The notes under the pieces are model-generated. The model saw only the letters and a program-made list of their open reading frames with translations, did no database searches and was not told the DNA's origin. A stretch of DNA of 64,000 nt from contig JAEVLN010000001.1 in NCBI GenBank assembly GCA_018350325.1, forward strand, positions 5,609,254-5,673,253, in the 5' to 3' direction. Origin of the DNA: Globodera rostochiensis (Eukaryota > Nematoda > Chromadorea > Rhabditida > Heteroderidae). A program made the position numbers and the translations under genes. Position 1 is the stretch's first letter. Every line of letters begins with the position of its first letter. Below are positions 45,513 through 59,675 of this stretch, piece by piece.

Positions 45513-47289
45513 ATGTCGTACAAAATCGCCGCAGGCGCTGTCTTGCCGTTGCTCCTCTCAGCCTTTGCTCTCCCCCACAATTTAATTGGGCCTTCCCCGA
45601 GTCCGTCTACCACCCGCCCCTCTGAAATGGGCCCCACCCCGCTGTGCTCCCATGACAGCATTGGCCTGCTCCTGTCAAATCCGGCAAATCATTCGGCCAC
45701 CCTCCTTTTTGCCCACCAGCACTCCGATCAGCCCGTCTGTGCTCAACCATTCCCCCGGGGTGCTCCCCTTCTCCGTCTGGAGGTAACGGCAAAATACAAT
45801 GACAAAAAGTCGTATAGTGAGGTCAGCACGTCCGAAGAAGGAAGAAAACATTCAAAAAAGCCAAAAACCCATCGAAAATGTGTTTGATTGGCTTGGTAGT
45901 TTTAAAACGATTTGATTCGGCGTTTCTTTGCGTCTATCAAATCCGTCGGAAGGTGCCCCTGCGCTTTCTGCCCTGCGGCGTCCGCTCTCGACGGCTGACT
46001 TTTCCCAAGATTGGCTTGGAGTACTCTCTGCGCACTCTTCTTCATTTCACTGATGGCGGAATTTCTGTGACGGGCCCTAGCCGGAGAGTTTTCGACATAC
46101 GATGCCAATACTTTCCCGACCAAAATCGATATGCTGGCCAAGTACTGGAGTTGAGGTTCAAGATTCAGATCAATTCCCCTCCCAACCAAATCGTTTCAAC
46201 ACCTCAACCGTTTAGTGCTCATCGGAGTGGTTTCGTTGTCCAAGAATCTGAACTGGACACCCTCAATGGCCGTTCCTCACATCGTTCTGCGAAGCAGCCA
46301 CAGTGCAAATACAGGCAAGCGAACCAACCCAACAGCGTTTTTGCGGCATTGGTTAAGCACATGTCCTCTCTTCAGCATCCATATCAATTCGGAGGAGTCC
46401 ACTGTTGCTGGGCACGTTCAGTTGGGAGACGCGGTGTTCCATCGGTGGAAGTGCGGTGACGAATATGCCCTCAAAGTTGGCTTTTTTGAACCGTGAATAA
46501 TGATGAAGTAGCAGCGATGATGCGTATATTGGTTAGGTATACCGGTGCTTTGTGCACGATGGACGGAACAAACGCCACCAAATCATCGACGATCGGGGGT
46601 ATTTTGTCATGAAAAAATTTGCCGTAGTCAGATTCAGCGGCGGGGGACGACCTAATTCCATTTGCTTCAGCTGCTCCACGGACCTTTCATTGATGCCGCA
46701 TCCGGCCTATTCCGCCAACTCCAGCAATGCTTTTGCCGCTTCTCGCGTCTTCCGCTTCTCCTCGTCCACACGCGTTTTCTTCGACTGTCTTTTGTACGCA
46801 TGCCTCAAGAGCGACGCGGAATGTCGGAGAACAGCCGTAAGTGTTAACAAACACGCGCAAGTCGACATGGCATTTGTTCGTCAGATGTCCAACTGCGACA
46901 AAGACAATGCGATTTCTGCGGGATTGTCGCAGAAACTCCTACGAACAAAACGACAAACAAATGACGGAGAAAGGGAGAGGCTCGCCGATGGGGAAGGGCA
47001 AGGAGTTGTTGGTGAAGAACACGGACGCCACGGGATGAATTCGGATTTTGACTTGTCAAGCCAACAAATGTCGTCATTCGTTGAATTTTCTACAGAGCGA
47101 ACAACCGACGAAAGTGGAGGCGGATTCACTAACCAAAAACTGCACAACGCGTTGCTGAACTCGCAGAAGGCGGTGAAGGCATTAGTAATTCTTAATGTGG
47201 TTAGTTTGAGCACTGCTGTGCTGTTAGCCTGTGCTTTCTGTGGACAACGGAGACGCTTCTTCTCAACACTGTCCATTTCTAACCGATAA
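45513..47289 (+). CDS. ZP-domain (cuticlin-like) transmembrane protein with furin site
   Basis: ATG at 45513 opens a signal peptide (MSYKIAAGAVLPLLLSAFAL). ZP-N-like sequence follows: PLLRLEVTAKYNDKKSY joins by a phase-1 GTGAGG donor to LKRFDSAFLCVYQIRRKVPL and GISVTGPSRRVFDIRC. ZP-C features: HIVLRSSHSANTGK, WKCGDEYALKVGFFEP, VHDGRNKRHQIIDDRG, SRVFRFSSSTRVFFDCLLYAC. A consensus furin site RTKR lies before a C-terminal transmembrane helix (ALVILNVVSLSTAVLLACAF) and a short basic tail, ending TAA at 47287-47289. This layout (ZP, furin site, TM) is that of cuticlins and other apical matrix proteins. The reading frame changes within 46160-46260 and I could not find a clean GT-AG solution, so an intron, sequencing error or frameshift is there. 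Confidence 0.8.
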
Positions 47290-48282
47290 AATTCCATCGT
47301 TTTTTGTGATATTGAAGCTCATTGTAATATAATACACTGGCGGAAAAAAAATCTTAATACAAACACCATGAATTAATCGATAAATTATTTGTATGAGTAA
47401 AAGCTAAACGATTGGACAAACTCAAAAAGTTATTGCCAGAAGACTAAAAAAGGTACTTTTTCGTTCTGGGGCTACAAATGCAAATTTTAAAATGTCAACA
47501 AAGAGCGCGTTGGCGCGTAAAAGCTATTTGGGCGGCATGAAATCTGGAGAGCAAACCATTTTATGCGAGAAGCAATTGATGGGGAGGAGCAACCGTCTTT
47601 AATTTATGCGTATGGGAAACAAAATTTGGTGCATTGCGCGCGTTCTTTTCCCTTTTCTCAAGTCGAGACCTAGACTCTCTAGGCCGCCGGGAAAATTTTT
47701 TGAAGATTTTAAAGTTTGTTAAGAAATTGCAATAATTTTAAAATTTTTTGAAATCAATTTTTTTGGCGATCTATCTCTAAATTTGGCTATCTGTCTAGAG
47801 ATTTTATTCAATTAGGTAAACAAAAATTCTTCAAAAAATTCCAGAAATCTCAAACAATGGCTGGAAAAGGACGCATAGATACTCCAAATAAAGTACAAAT
47901 CTTTAAAAAAAGTGCCCAAATAAAGTACAAATCTTTAAAAGAAGTACATACGCACCCTTGCCTGGTGTAATCTCCATTCCATTTTCTCTTCTTTTCCTCC
48001 TCTTTTTTCAATTCAGACGAAACTGAATAGGTATTTCACAACTTTTGCATTGTTTGAATATGTCCGTCTATAAAATTGATTTTTTATTGTTTAATCAGCG
48101 TATAGAATTGGTGAACGCAGTAAGAATGAAATTGGAAGCGAAGTTTAATTATTTCTTTTCCTTTAATAAAAAATGTTTGTTTGAAAAATGGTGGAGCTTG
48201 GGGTGGTACAAAATCTACCTTTAACGTTTGAGTCAGTAAATATGTACTAATTTAATTTTTTAAAGGTCCGAAATTTAAGGAA
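47290..48282. other. intergenic between ZP gene and kinesin light chain
   Basis: AT-rich. Contains a second copy of the dispersed repeat (47690-47970). A TTTTTAAAG acceptor-like site ends at 48264, 18 nt before the klc ATG. Confidence 0.45.
47690..47970. repeat. AT-rich dispersed repeat, copy B
   Basis: Partner of the 9285-9500 copy, same orientation. It contains an internal partial tandem duplication of CCAAATAAAGTACAAATCTT at about 47883-47902 and 47917-47936. Confidence 0.55.
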
Positions 48283-50634
<2,352 letters not shown>

Positions 50635-50955
50635 CGTCTGATTCGAATTTACCTCACAATAGCTTTTATTATTGTTGGAAACGAATTTTCCGTAGCGTTT
50701 ATACCGGTTAATGATTCCGAATATGGGCACTATAGTCCAATTTTCCCAAACTGTACAGAGCTTGATTGTTTGTTCTTGAGGGTGAACATCATTGATGGTG
50801 TCATGTGCATTTCAATAACATACAAAGAGTCTAGTCTTATAATAAGAATTCCGAAAATAACTTCAAAAGCATATCCGAGCCCGCATAAAGAAGTGATTGG
50901 CGGACTGGGAAGATAATGTCCGGTCGATCCATTTTCATTCCCTACGATGCTTTAG

Positions 50956-51027
50956 TCTGCCGAAGAAGTCAGGCAGGAAGATCGATTCAGTAAATTGTTG
51001 GCAATGAAGGAATTTTCCGATCCGTAA
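50956..51027 (+). CDS. klc-2: probable alternative last exon of kinesin light chain
   Basis: A CTTTAG acceptor (51-55 of the 50951 block) opens 24 codons, SAEEVRQEDRFSKLLAMKEF to a TAA at 51025-51027. It is in phase (0) with a GT donor right after KKQARKAKK at about 50560. Splicing skips the poly-Pro/C-run end and gives a charged C-terminus that looks more like a real protein end. Confidence 0.55.
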   Translation, partial: SAEEVRQEDRFSKLLAMKEFSDP

Positions 51028-52437
51028 GGTGAGAAGGATGGGAATGTGGGGGGGTCCGGTGTGTGGTGGTTGATGGCTTCTGTTTTGTGTGTTATGTGAT
51101 GAGTTGAATTCGTTCTTTGTTTTGCGTGGATTTGCTTTCGAGTATTCTCGGGAGAGTCCCCGCCACTATTCCCTCTGCCCTGAAACTTTTTGCTGGACTT
51201 TTTTTAAAAATGCTTTTCCATTTGTGATTGTCTGTTGCTTTTTAGCCCGGTCCTCACCCGTCCGTCCAGCAAAGTGCCGGCGACGACGACGACTCCCCGT
51301 CCGCTGGAGGCGACCAAATGACTCAATCACAAATCGGCACCGTTTCCATGACACAGTCTCAATCGTCGAACAAACTGAAGCGTTTTATGAATGTGCTGGG
51401 CTTCACCGCGGAGGGGGGAGGAGGCGCAGGAGCCCAATGATGACGATCCAATTGATAAGGACGCTGGGCTGGGGGAGATGGGTTGGCGGGGCGGAGTGGC
51501 ATTTGTTCGACGACGATGGGCGGGGGGGACTTTTCCACAGAGCTTTTGTTTTCTTCTTTCTCTCCCTTTACTTGGTCATTGAGATAGTTCCTTCGCTGTT
51601 CTCTGCATATTGCCTTCCAATCACTCGACGGGATTTTCCTTCCTTTTTGTACCATTCACTCCCTCCCTGCACTAGCGTTTGGTTATGTTCTTTCTTATAG
51701 TAACTCACTTTTTGATATTTTTGTTACGATATTTTTTTTGTCTTTTGTTCGTCACTATTGTGGTCGTCAATTTGTCTCCACAATTAATCAGATTTGTCTT
51801 CTTTTCCAGATCTTCCTTCTCATACGCTCGATCGTCGACGCGTTTACCATAAAAATAAAGCATTTACGTTTGCTATGGCTCGACGAGATAATGCCCTTTG
51901 ATTAAATCATGGAAAGCTCTTTTTAAGTATTTGTGGTGATGGAAATGGCTTTTGACCTTGGGAATAAAAAAATGGAAAAGCGAAGGGTGCCAATCCATTC
52001 ATTTTGCTTCTTAGTGCAGCGGCACTCAAAAATTGAATTTGTCAACCGCGGATTGTGCCATTCCCCCGCCCCCAATTGCGTTTCGCCTATACGTTCGTTG
52101 CTGTAACTGCAGCTGTTTTTCATTGGTGCTGCCCACCGCTCTGAGCCCCCGATTCTCCCAGCGCCGTTCACATCCATTAGCATCATCTCGGATTATAACT
52201 TTTAAGATTGCTTTAAGAAGAATTGAGCTTTCCCCATTATCCTTCCCGGAATCGCCATAATTTATGCGATTAAAACATTGCCGGCCCAATAATATTGCCG
52301 TCAGGAGCCTGGTGCTCGTCTTCGGGTTAAATGCTCCCGGGTTAACGAATAACACTGCTGGTGTGCTCGTCTTTGGCTCCCGGTTTTACTAATCAAAATT
52401 TTTATTGGCTTTTTTAGGTGGCATATTTTTAAGCAAA
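51028..52437. other. intergenic between kinesin light chain and BPI-family gene
   Basis: No coding region recognised on either strand. TG-rich near 51040-51090 and T-rich near 51715-51760. A TTTTTTAG acceptor ends at 52419, 18 nt before the BPI-family ATG, a likely spliced-leader site. Confidence 0.45.
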
Positions 52438-55102
52438 ATGCCAAGATTAAATGCCAAACTGAAAGTCCTCGACGGCTTACCGTCTCTTTCCCTCTTTTTG
52501 TCGTTGTCGCTGTGCTTGCTCACTGTTTTTCCCAACTTTGGCATATGTAAACCCGAGCACAGTCCCTACGAAACCGTCCTTATCGACGATCCAGCCGGAA
52601 AATCCGCCGGCATTTACTTTCGGATCAGTCAGCGAGGTTTGCCTTTTCGATCGGAATTTGGGGGAATCCTTTTTCTTCTACCGAAAAAGGGTCTTTCGCC
52701 CTAAGGGAGTTTACTTATCGGATGGGACGCCCCGGGGGACCACATTCATTGAACACATTTTCTATGCTTAGGAGTGGATTATCTGGCGGAATTGGCGTCA
52801 GAGGGCCTTCCGGACATTTTGGCAAGTTCAGTCACCCAATTCCCGGTTTCTGATCTTTCCCCCCAAGCACCGAATGGTTTTGCCGACAATCCGCGAGAGC
52901 AGCTTCACTTTGTCCAACGCGGTGATCACCGGCCTGAAGAAGCCACAAATAGGCGTAAAATTTGTGGCCGAGCACGGTTTTTTCGCGCATTTTTCGGCTT
53001 TTGCTTTACCCCCTCCCCGTCCCCTAAGGCGTGGACCTTTCCGTGTATTTGCCCGAGCTGAGTGTGCGCGGAAGTGCGGTTGGAAATGCTTTTTTGGCTT
53101 TTTAACGAAACGTTTCCCCTCAGGAGATTTCCGTCTTTTTTACTTCCTACAGGTGTTTTTTCCCATCACAAAAGCATTCGACAATTTGATAATTTAGCGC
53201 CCAAATGTTGGCCATTCTGGGCAACTTCACCGTCAATATGCGAGTTAACATTTACCGTAATCTGAACGAATCGGCCACTTCGGTTACGGTCAGTGCAGTA
53301 ATCAGACCACTAATTAGGTAATTAACTCTCTCTGTGAAGGTTACCGAATGCACGGTGGACCCGGGCAATTTCATTATGAAATACTTTGGGCCAGAGGCAA
53401 GTCAATTCTACGCAATCACTGATCTGATCAGTTCGGGCATTGACACGGCCATTCGGGACAAAATTTGCATTTTGCCGCCGCTGATCCGCGAATTTGTCCA
53501 AGAAAAAGTTTCTCATAACATTTTTAGCGCGTCAAAAACCTTTAACAATAATTTGGCAGATTCAAATTGTTTCCCGGCCGACATCCTTTCTGTCTTCGCC
53601 TTCGCCGTCCTCTTCTAGCAGTACGTCGGCGGCCACTTCCGACGACGACGCCGCCCCGTCCGTGTTCGACCACCTTTGTTCACCTCCTGCAAAAGAGGAA
53701 CGGTTAAAGACGGATGAATCTGTTGAGGACGTTCCTTCCGTGGACGAGTCGCCCGAAGTGGACTTGGAGATGCTCAACGGCACTTGGATGCCCGACCTGA
53801 CACTTCGCTATCCGCCAACTTTTTCGAAAAGTGACCTCATCTTTGGCATTGATGGAGGCATTTTGTACAACGGAAAGTCATCATCGCCCGCATCGGTGGA
53901 AAGGCCAAAGTTTGAGGACATCGAAGTCAGAGACCAGGTCAGACCTTCCGGGGAAACAAATCGGTGGTCTGGTTTCTAATAATTTAGATGCTCGGCCTGA
54001 TTTTGAGCGAATACGTTCCGAACACTTTCTTCTGGCACATTTTCAACGCTCAGCTTGGGCACGTGTCCGTCAGTTACTCTCACCGCCATGTTCCATACTT
54101 TCTCCGCTCCATCGTCAAAATGGCATGTGCCGACTGTCGTCTTGTGATCGGTGCCAATTTGACGGCGTAAGTTTGCCCATTGATTGATTGATTTGCTGCT
54201 TGCCCACCCTCCCCGTCTCAATTTTTGATCTCCGAGAGCTTTGGTGGATGTGAATGGCGTCGTCTTGGCATTGGAGGGCGATGTGAGCGCGGTGTTCCGT
54301 CGTAAAAACAAAGTGCACAATTTGCTGTCCGCTAGCGGACAACTTCGGGTCTTGGTCCGTGAACTGATTTCATTGTCCATTCGAAGTGTTCCACTTCACT
54401 CCCAACTCGATCAAACAGATAAAGCCCCACTTCCGACACTCTCGCCTGTACAGTGACGTGCTGTTAACCGGCGTGGACTTCAAGATGTACAAAGGCGGCA
54501 TGGACGGGCTGATGGCGGGAGCCATCCGCAAAATGGTGTCCTTCCTCATCCCACGCGCCATCTGGCCAAAAATACAGCAACGACTTCGGCTGGTAGTCAA
54601 TTACAAAGGTAAATGAACAAACTGCCCGCTATTCGTTTATTACGGCTAAAAGCGTTTAACATAAAGCGTTTTAATTTAAATTTAATTATATTATGAGAAG
54701 AAAATTTATGATTTAAATATTTTTTCGCACTTATTTTTGGTTATGAACTCGATTGCCGATTTAGCACTTTTTCTCCTCATCCATTTAGACGCTTATTTTG
54801 AGTTTTCTGACTTTAAAATCATTGAGGTTTGGGTTTTTGCTTTCCTCGCAGTTCAAAAAGTGCTTCTCCTCCCCCGCGGGGTATTTATTTGAATAATTTC
54901 TGCAGGCGTTCAAATCCCGCGTCTTTGTTCTGTGGAGTTGAACCACCTCCATTTGGACTACATTCCCCACGCGGCCATCATCAGCGGCGACTTCGACGTG
55001 GATTTGCCCCTTTTGATCCGCTCCTTCAAGGAGTTCATGGACGTGAAGCAACGACGGACAAAAACGCGCAGAGAATTGATCACTCAGTTCAGATATCTTT
55101 GA
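52438..55102 (+). CDS. BPI/LBP/CETP-family lipid-binding protein
   Basis: MPRLNAKLKVLDGLPSLSLF begins an N-terminal region with a hydrophobic Ser/Leu core (signal peptide) cut near FGIC. The BPI N-barrel signature follows: AGIYFRISQRG joined to VDYLAELASEGLPDILASSV, then LSNAVITGLKKPQIGVKFV, AILGNFTVNMRVNIYRNL, VTECTVDPGNFIMKYFG and LISSGIDTAIRDKICILPP. After a variable Ser/Asp-rich linker comes the C-barrel: LNGTWMPDLTLRYPPTFSKSD, MLGLILSEYVPNTFFWHIF, ALVDVNGVVLALEGDVSAVF, AGAIRKMVSFLIPRAIWPKI, and the closing LHLDYIPHAAIISGDFDVDL. TGA at 55100-55102. Family members bind lipid or lipopolysaccharide; C. elegans NRF-5 is one and moves lipid or drug from gut to oocyte and muscle. Several exon edges (52630-52770, 53060-53210) are approximate. 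Confidence 0.88.
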
Positions 55103-55711
55103 GAGACGACACAAAAAGAAAGACAAAAAACGGATGCAAATTTGCACACAAAAAGGCTGTTAAATGCATTCGGTCGGATGCATTTTCATTTGGGTAAAGA
55201 AAGGAAAGAGAATGATTAGAAAAGAGTTAAATGATTGGACTAGGCTTTGTTGGCACCCCGACGTTGGTTCGGGGAAGGAAAAGTCGGGGAACGATTGATT
55301 TGTTGGTTGAAAGGTCGGGTGATCGGGGAATTACAGATTGTCGGGCACGGTGCTGTCGGGTATTGGGGTCGGGGATTGGTCCAAAATCGTCGAGGTCGGG
55401 GTGCCAACCCTAATTTGGACAGTTATTTTTGTGGATGGACAATACATATGCACCTACATAATTGTATGGAATAAATAACAATAAGTGTCACTTTGAGGGG
55501 AACTTAGTTTTTGTTGCACAACGACCGATCAATCGATGGGTTAGGGGGGGGGGAGGCATTTGTGGAGGGGTCACTTCCGATCAGTATGAACCCCGGACTG
55601 GCTGACTGTGTTGCAAAATCACTCTCCGCTGAGTTGTGCTTTAGGGAAAGTTAATGTATTGGAGAAGGAAGTTTGCATTCCGTCAAGATCAAGCTGTACT
55701 GGACATGGAAC
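55103..55711. other. intergenic, BPI-family 3' side to membrane-protein 3' side
   Basis: Convergent gene ends. Contains the MITE at 55241-55412 and AATAAA at 55470-55475 or nearby. No coding region recognised. Confidence 0.4.
55241..55412. mobile_element. hAT-like MITE
   Basis: 172 bp. Right end reads TAGGGTTGGCACCCCGAC inward; left end TAGGCTTTGTTGGCACCCCGAC carries a small insertion, with TTGGCACCCCGAC (13 bp) perfectly inverted. Flanks GATTGGAC (55233-55240) and ATTTGGAC (55413-55420) match at 6 of 8 positions. Interior has repeated GTCGGGG/ TCGGGG words. Non-coding. Confidence 0.78.
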
Positions 55712-57177
55712 TCACGTGTCACGTCGCATGAACACCACAACGGCGTCGATGACCAAGAGAAGGGCGCAAAGGAAGTAGAAGGCCTTAAGGAAATGCCATG
55801 ACAAACTGAAACATCCCCGAAAATTGGATAATGTTTTGCTTTCAACACACAGCGGCCACGGCCCATCCCTTGACGACGAAGCCGACCTCGCAGCCTTTAA
55901 ACATTCTTTGGTTAGCGCAAGCGAATGCTTTTCCCCTTCCCTAACCGGGAAGTCCGACGCAGCCGCTAAATGTGTTAAAAATTAGCACATTAAATTATCA
56001 ATTCGCTTTCCCTAATTAATGTAATTAATTGCTTGCCTAAATGTGCCGCCGCCGATTTGTCGGATAAACGTTGGCATGTGATCTTTACGGGGACAGAACA
56101 GAGTCTTCTTTTGGTGCCAAATAGCTAAGCCTTACCGAATCCGGTGGCGTACCAAGTCTGAGTGAGTGAGAAAGACCATTTAGAGCAAGTACAAGCAGTA
56201 CGGTAAAAATATAAATTGTAATTAGAAATTCGGGCCCTTCAAAATGAGCTAGCTCTACATTATCGTGCTGACCTCGAACGCACCGAAGACGAGAAAGGCA
56301 ATCACTCCGACGCCCGAGGCAATAATTTGCTGAAACATTTGTTGACCAATAAACAAAAACGTAAAAAGACGGACCGAAAAGCCCAAATTGCGCCCGGAGG
56401 TCATAAAGATGCAGCTGAAGATCAGCGGCGGCAGGGCGAAAAGAATGGCCAAAATGACAATGGCCAATTCGCCCCACACACTGAAAGAAACTGAACGTAA
56501 AAAACTGCCGGCGGCGGTGGCGGCGGAGAGTCCGCAAAAAGTTTGCCCAATTGGCCCCAAAAACTGTTCGACCATTTTTTCTTTAAAATAACTTCGACGG
56601 ACTTTTGTCCCCGCATTTGGAGGTGAAGTGCCGAGTTCCACCGGTCGATGTTCATCGGGAACAGTGTGCCTTGCGGCGGACATATCTCGCGGCTCTGCTA
56701 AAATTGGCCGTCCAACTTCTCGGGACGCACTTTTTTGGGGGAAGAAACCTGCGAGCCGTTGATTTCACGCCAAAAGCAAACGCCGGGAGCGGTAAACACG
56801 AGGATCAAAGCGATAATTACGAGGAGCTGGGGAAGAATTCTGATTTGATTTTGATAATTTGAGGAGGGAGGGGGGACAGAAACGGAGTACGGCACTTCCA
56901 TCGGTCTTGAGTTTAGCACCCACCCGTGTTTTAAGAGTTTACTGCCCGAGTCTAACCCCCATATTGCCACCCTTCAACTGACCAGCACAAACAATCGGAT
57001 ACCCAACGAGATGTACGTGTACATTTTGGCCGACGCCATTCTGCGCCGGCGTTCGGCCACCGTTTGGGCCGGATGATCAAAATGGTGTGGAGGCGGATAC
57101 GGCGATTGATGGTGCCGAATAGAGCGATGTGGGAGGGAAGGCGACTCGGATGAGCCGACCTGAATGGAGTGGCGCAT
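55712..57177 (-). CDS. predicted four-helix membrane protein, claudin/MARVEL-like topology
   Basis: Start MRHSIQVGSSES at 57177 (upstream in-frame codons are low complexity). Hydrophobic segments in order: YTYISLGIRLFVLV joined to LLVIIALILVFTAPGVCFW; ELAIVILAILFALPPLIFSC; LFTFLFIGQQMFQQIIASGVGVIAFLVFG; and AFYFLCALLLVIDAVVVFM before RRDT and TGA at 55712-55714. A soluble loop between the first and second helices contains FPMNIDRWNSALHLQMRGQK. The N-terminal part is His/Pro/Arg-rich (RSIRHHQSPYPPPHHFDHP). Topology resembles tetraspan junction or vesicle proteins, but no diagnostic motif was seen, so the family is open. Exon edges around 55890-56230 are approximate. Confidence 0.65.
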
Positions 57178-58062
57178 CGGAAGGACAGGGAGGAGACAAC
57201 CGGACGAAGAATGGATGATGAAGAGGAAGTTGAGGAGGGGGGGGGGGGAGGTGGAAGAGGATTTGGAGGGATCAGCGACTGTTCCACGAGGAGGGAGAGA
57301 ATGGCGCGTTTGAGAGAACGATGGGAGGCGGGAGGGGGCGAGTGAATGAGTGAGTGATTGTGATGAATCTCGACTACGCCCGGGGGGGGGGGGTCGGCAC
57401 CCGCCAAAGTATTCAAACAATAGGACGGGGCATAAAACAGAATTGCAAAGGCTAAAAGTGTCGTCGTTGAATTGTGTCGAGAAAGGCGCGAAGAGGGGGG
57501 CGGGAGGGGGGGGGGGGGGGAGGGAGGGGGGCAGGTGCTTGAATGATGGAAGCAAAAACAGAAAACATCAAAAGGGGGGAGGGGGGAACGCCGGCAGCAA
57601 CACCGCCGTCGTTCCCACCAACCCCCACGGGGACAAACAGCGACAGAAAACATTTTTAGCCCAGCGCGAGGAAGCGAGCCGCCACCAGCAGAGGATGCTG
57701 TGGGAAGAGTGCCTCCCCCCAAGGGGAAAGGAATCCGGTTGGACCTTTTGGTCGCGGATTGTCACTGATGAATGACAACAACCGGAGGGGGGGGGGGAAT
57801 TACGTATTTTCGGATGAGGGACAGAAACAGTGCGCAATACGACGACACGTTCTGCAGAGCGGACAAAGGCGCTCAAAATTCCCCGCCGTTTTCAATTCGA
57901 AAATCGCCAAATAAAAAGCAACTCTTTCAAAAATTATTGTACACCAAACTTTTATTTTAGGTAAAAACATATTATAAAAATGCATATGAAAAGGAATATT
58001 GTCCGGCATGTCAATTTGGGCCGAGCAATTTGAGAGATTGGCTGACTCCGCACACTTTTCGC
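57178..58062. other. intergenic upstream of the tetraspan-like gene
   Basis: G-rich arrays at 57235-57255, 57380-57395, 57480-57535 and 57780-57800 resemble those near 44 kb. No coding region recognised. Confidence 0.45.
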
Positions 58063-59010
58063 CTATTCCAACGAGCTAAGCATCATTAGCTGCTTCAACA
58101 CTTTTGTCTGAGACGTCTCGCGAACTTCTCCGGCCAAGAACATTTCATCAACAACGGAATAAACCTGAAAATATATAAATTTTAAACGAACTGTCACAAG
58201 TTATGCAGAAAATGTTTCCAAGGGTTTTGAGGCCGAGAATGCGAACATGACCTCCTTTTAAACCAATTTCAAACCTCCGTACCCGAATTTAAACAATTAA
58301 AAATTCAAATTCTTCCAAAATAATTTTGGCTTCAAAATCATTCGAAAGCACAAAATGATAACGAAAAGGCAAATAAAACGGAGATTCGCGTTTTTTTAAA
58401 TGATTAGGGCCAAATAATTTTAGAGAAATTAGAGCAAAAAAAACAAACTTTGTAAAAATTGAAGACAAGGTCCAGCTCACAAACGTTGTGGAAGTATTCA
58501 TTAAGCACCTTCAAATTAAATAACGGATGTGTGTTTAAACTTTAAAGTATCAGTCGAATAACCTCAACGAAATTATGAATGGCTTCGAGGTAATAGAGAT
58601 TATTGTCGGCAATATCTACACATATACAAAAGTACAGGCCGGCGTACCTCCGATAAACAATTTTGAAATTTCGGAACTGAAACGGTAAGAAAACTAATGA
58701 TTTAAAAAATGTAAAAACCTCAACAAAATTTGTGTGCTTCGCGTCTCTAACTGTGACAACGGCATGGACTTCTTCTATCAGTTTCTGTTTCTCGTCATTG
58801 TCAAAGCCCATATACCATTTGGCTAGCCTTGTTTTGCCTTAATTGTCGACCTATTTTTTCTAAAAAAATTAGACCAAGAGTAAAAAAGGCAAAGCTTATA
58901 CAGGCCCTTGAAAGATACTCCAAAATTTTGTTTTCTAATAAGTTCTAAATATTATAAATATTTGACAAAAAAATACCTGCACGATTTTGAATCAAAATAA
59001 ATCGAATCAT
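58063..59010 (-). CDS. aps-2: AP-2 clathrin adaptor complex, sigma subunit
   Basis: All five exons resolve in phase: 58977-59010 ([11 protein letters not shown]), 58719-58837 ([18 protein letters not shown]...), 58563-58676 ([20 protein letters not shown]...), a 60-nt exon near 58443-58502 ([20 protein letters not shown]), and the last exon ending TAG at 58063-58065 ([20 protein letters not shown]...SSLE). The total of 142 residues equals vertebrate AP2S1. The sigma subunit is the small core chain of AP-2 and, with alpha, binds [DE]xxxL[LI] dileucine sorting signals during clathrin-mediated endocytosis at the plasma membrane. Conservation is so high that identity is not in doubt. Confidence 0.98.
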
Positions 59011-59675
59011 CCGAATTATTAAATAGATTGTGTATCTAAAAATAAAGTTATTAGTTATTTTATTTTTTGCTCGTTCTAATTAGGGTTGGACGCAATAGAG
59101 ACATTGGAGAAAGCCCGAGATTGACCGGGAATTTTGTCCCTCCCATCACAACTTTTCTAACAAAAAAAAAATTTTTCATTGACTAAATGTGGCGAAATGT
59201 TTGACTAAATTGGCGAAATGTTTGACTAAATTGGCGAAATGTTTGACTAAATGTGGCGAAATGTTTCAAAATTCAAAAAGATGTAAAATTCCCAAAAATA
59301 CAAAACATCGAGCTGAAAACAGTACATTTCTTTCTTTTAAAGATAAACAAAATGGTACCACTAGATTTTCGGCATCATGTGTTCCGTGATTTCGACAGTG
59401 CCACGAAAATTCTGTTCTTTCCAAAAAGTCTAAAATTTTATCTTTAGAGCATTTCGAAGCAAAAAATTCTAACACTTCAAAAAGTTTAATTTTTCGAGTA
59501 GGGGATACGGCCGTTTTTTTAAATCAGTTCTATCATTTTCGTATATAAATCTATCTGCTTTACTTTTGTACGATTTTCTATTAGAGGACATTTTGTTTGT
59601 GGGATCTCTTAATTTTGTTAAAGTAAACAATCCCTTTAAATCTTTAACTTTTCAGCGAGATTTTTTAGCGAACAA
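59011..59675. other. divergent intergenic region, aps-2 (-) / coiled-coil gene (+)
   Basis: AT-rich. Holds a four-unit minisatellite and a TAGGGTTGG word at 59091 that could be one end of a further TAGGG-type element, although no partner end was found. A TTTTTTAG acceptor ends at 59668, 7 nt before the downstream ATG. Confidence 0.45.
59181..59266. repeat. minisatellite, four 21-22-bp units
   Basis: Units GACTAAAT(G)TGGCGAAATGTTT: 22, 21, 21 and 22 bp. The outer two carry the extra G and are identical, as are the inner two, suggesting duplication of a pair or a symmetrical conversion event. Confidence 0.93.

Noticed and set aside
51359..51655. A minus-strand frame rich in Arg, Pro and Ser
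   Set aside because: No domain, signal peptide or splice context; composition explains the open frame.
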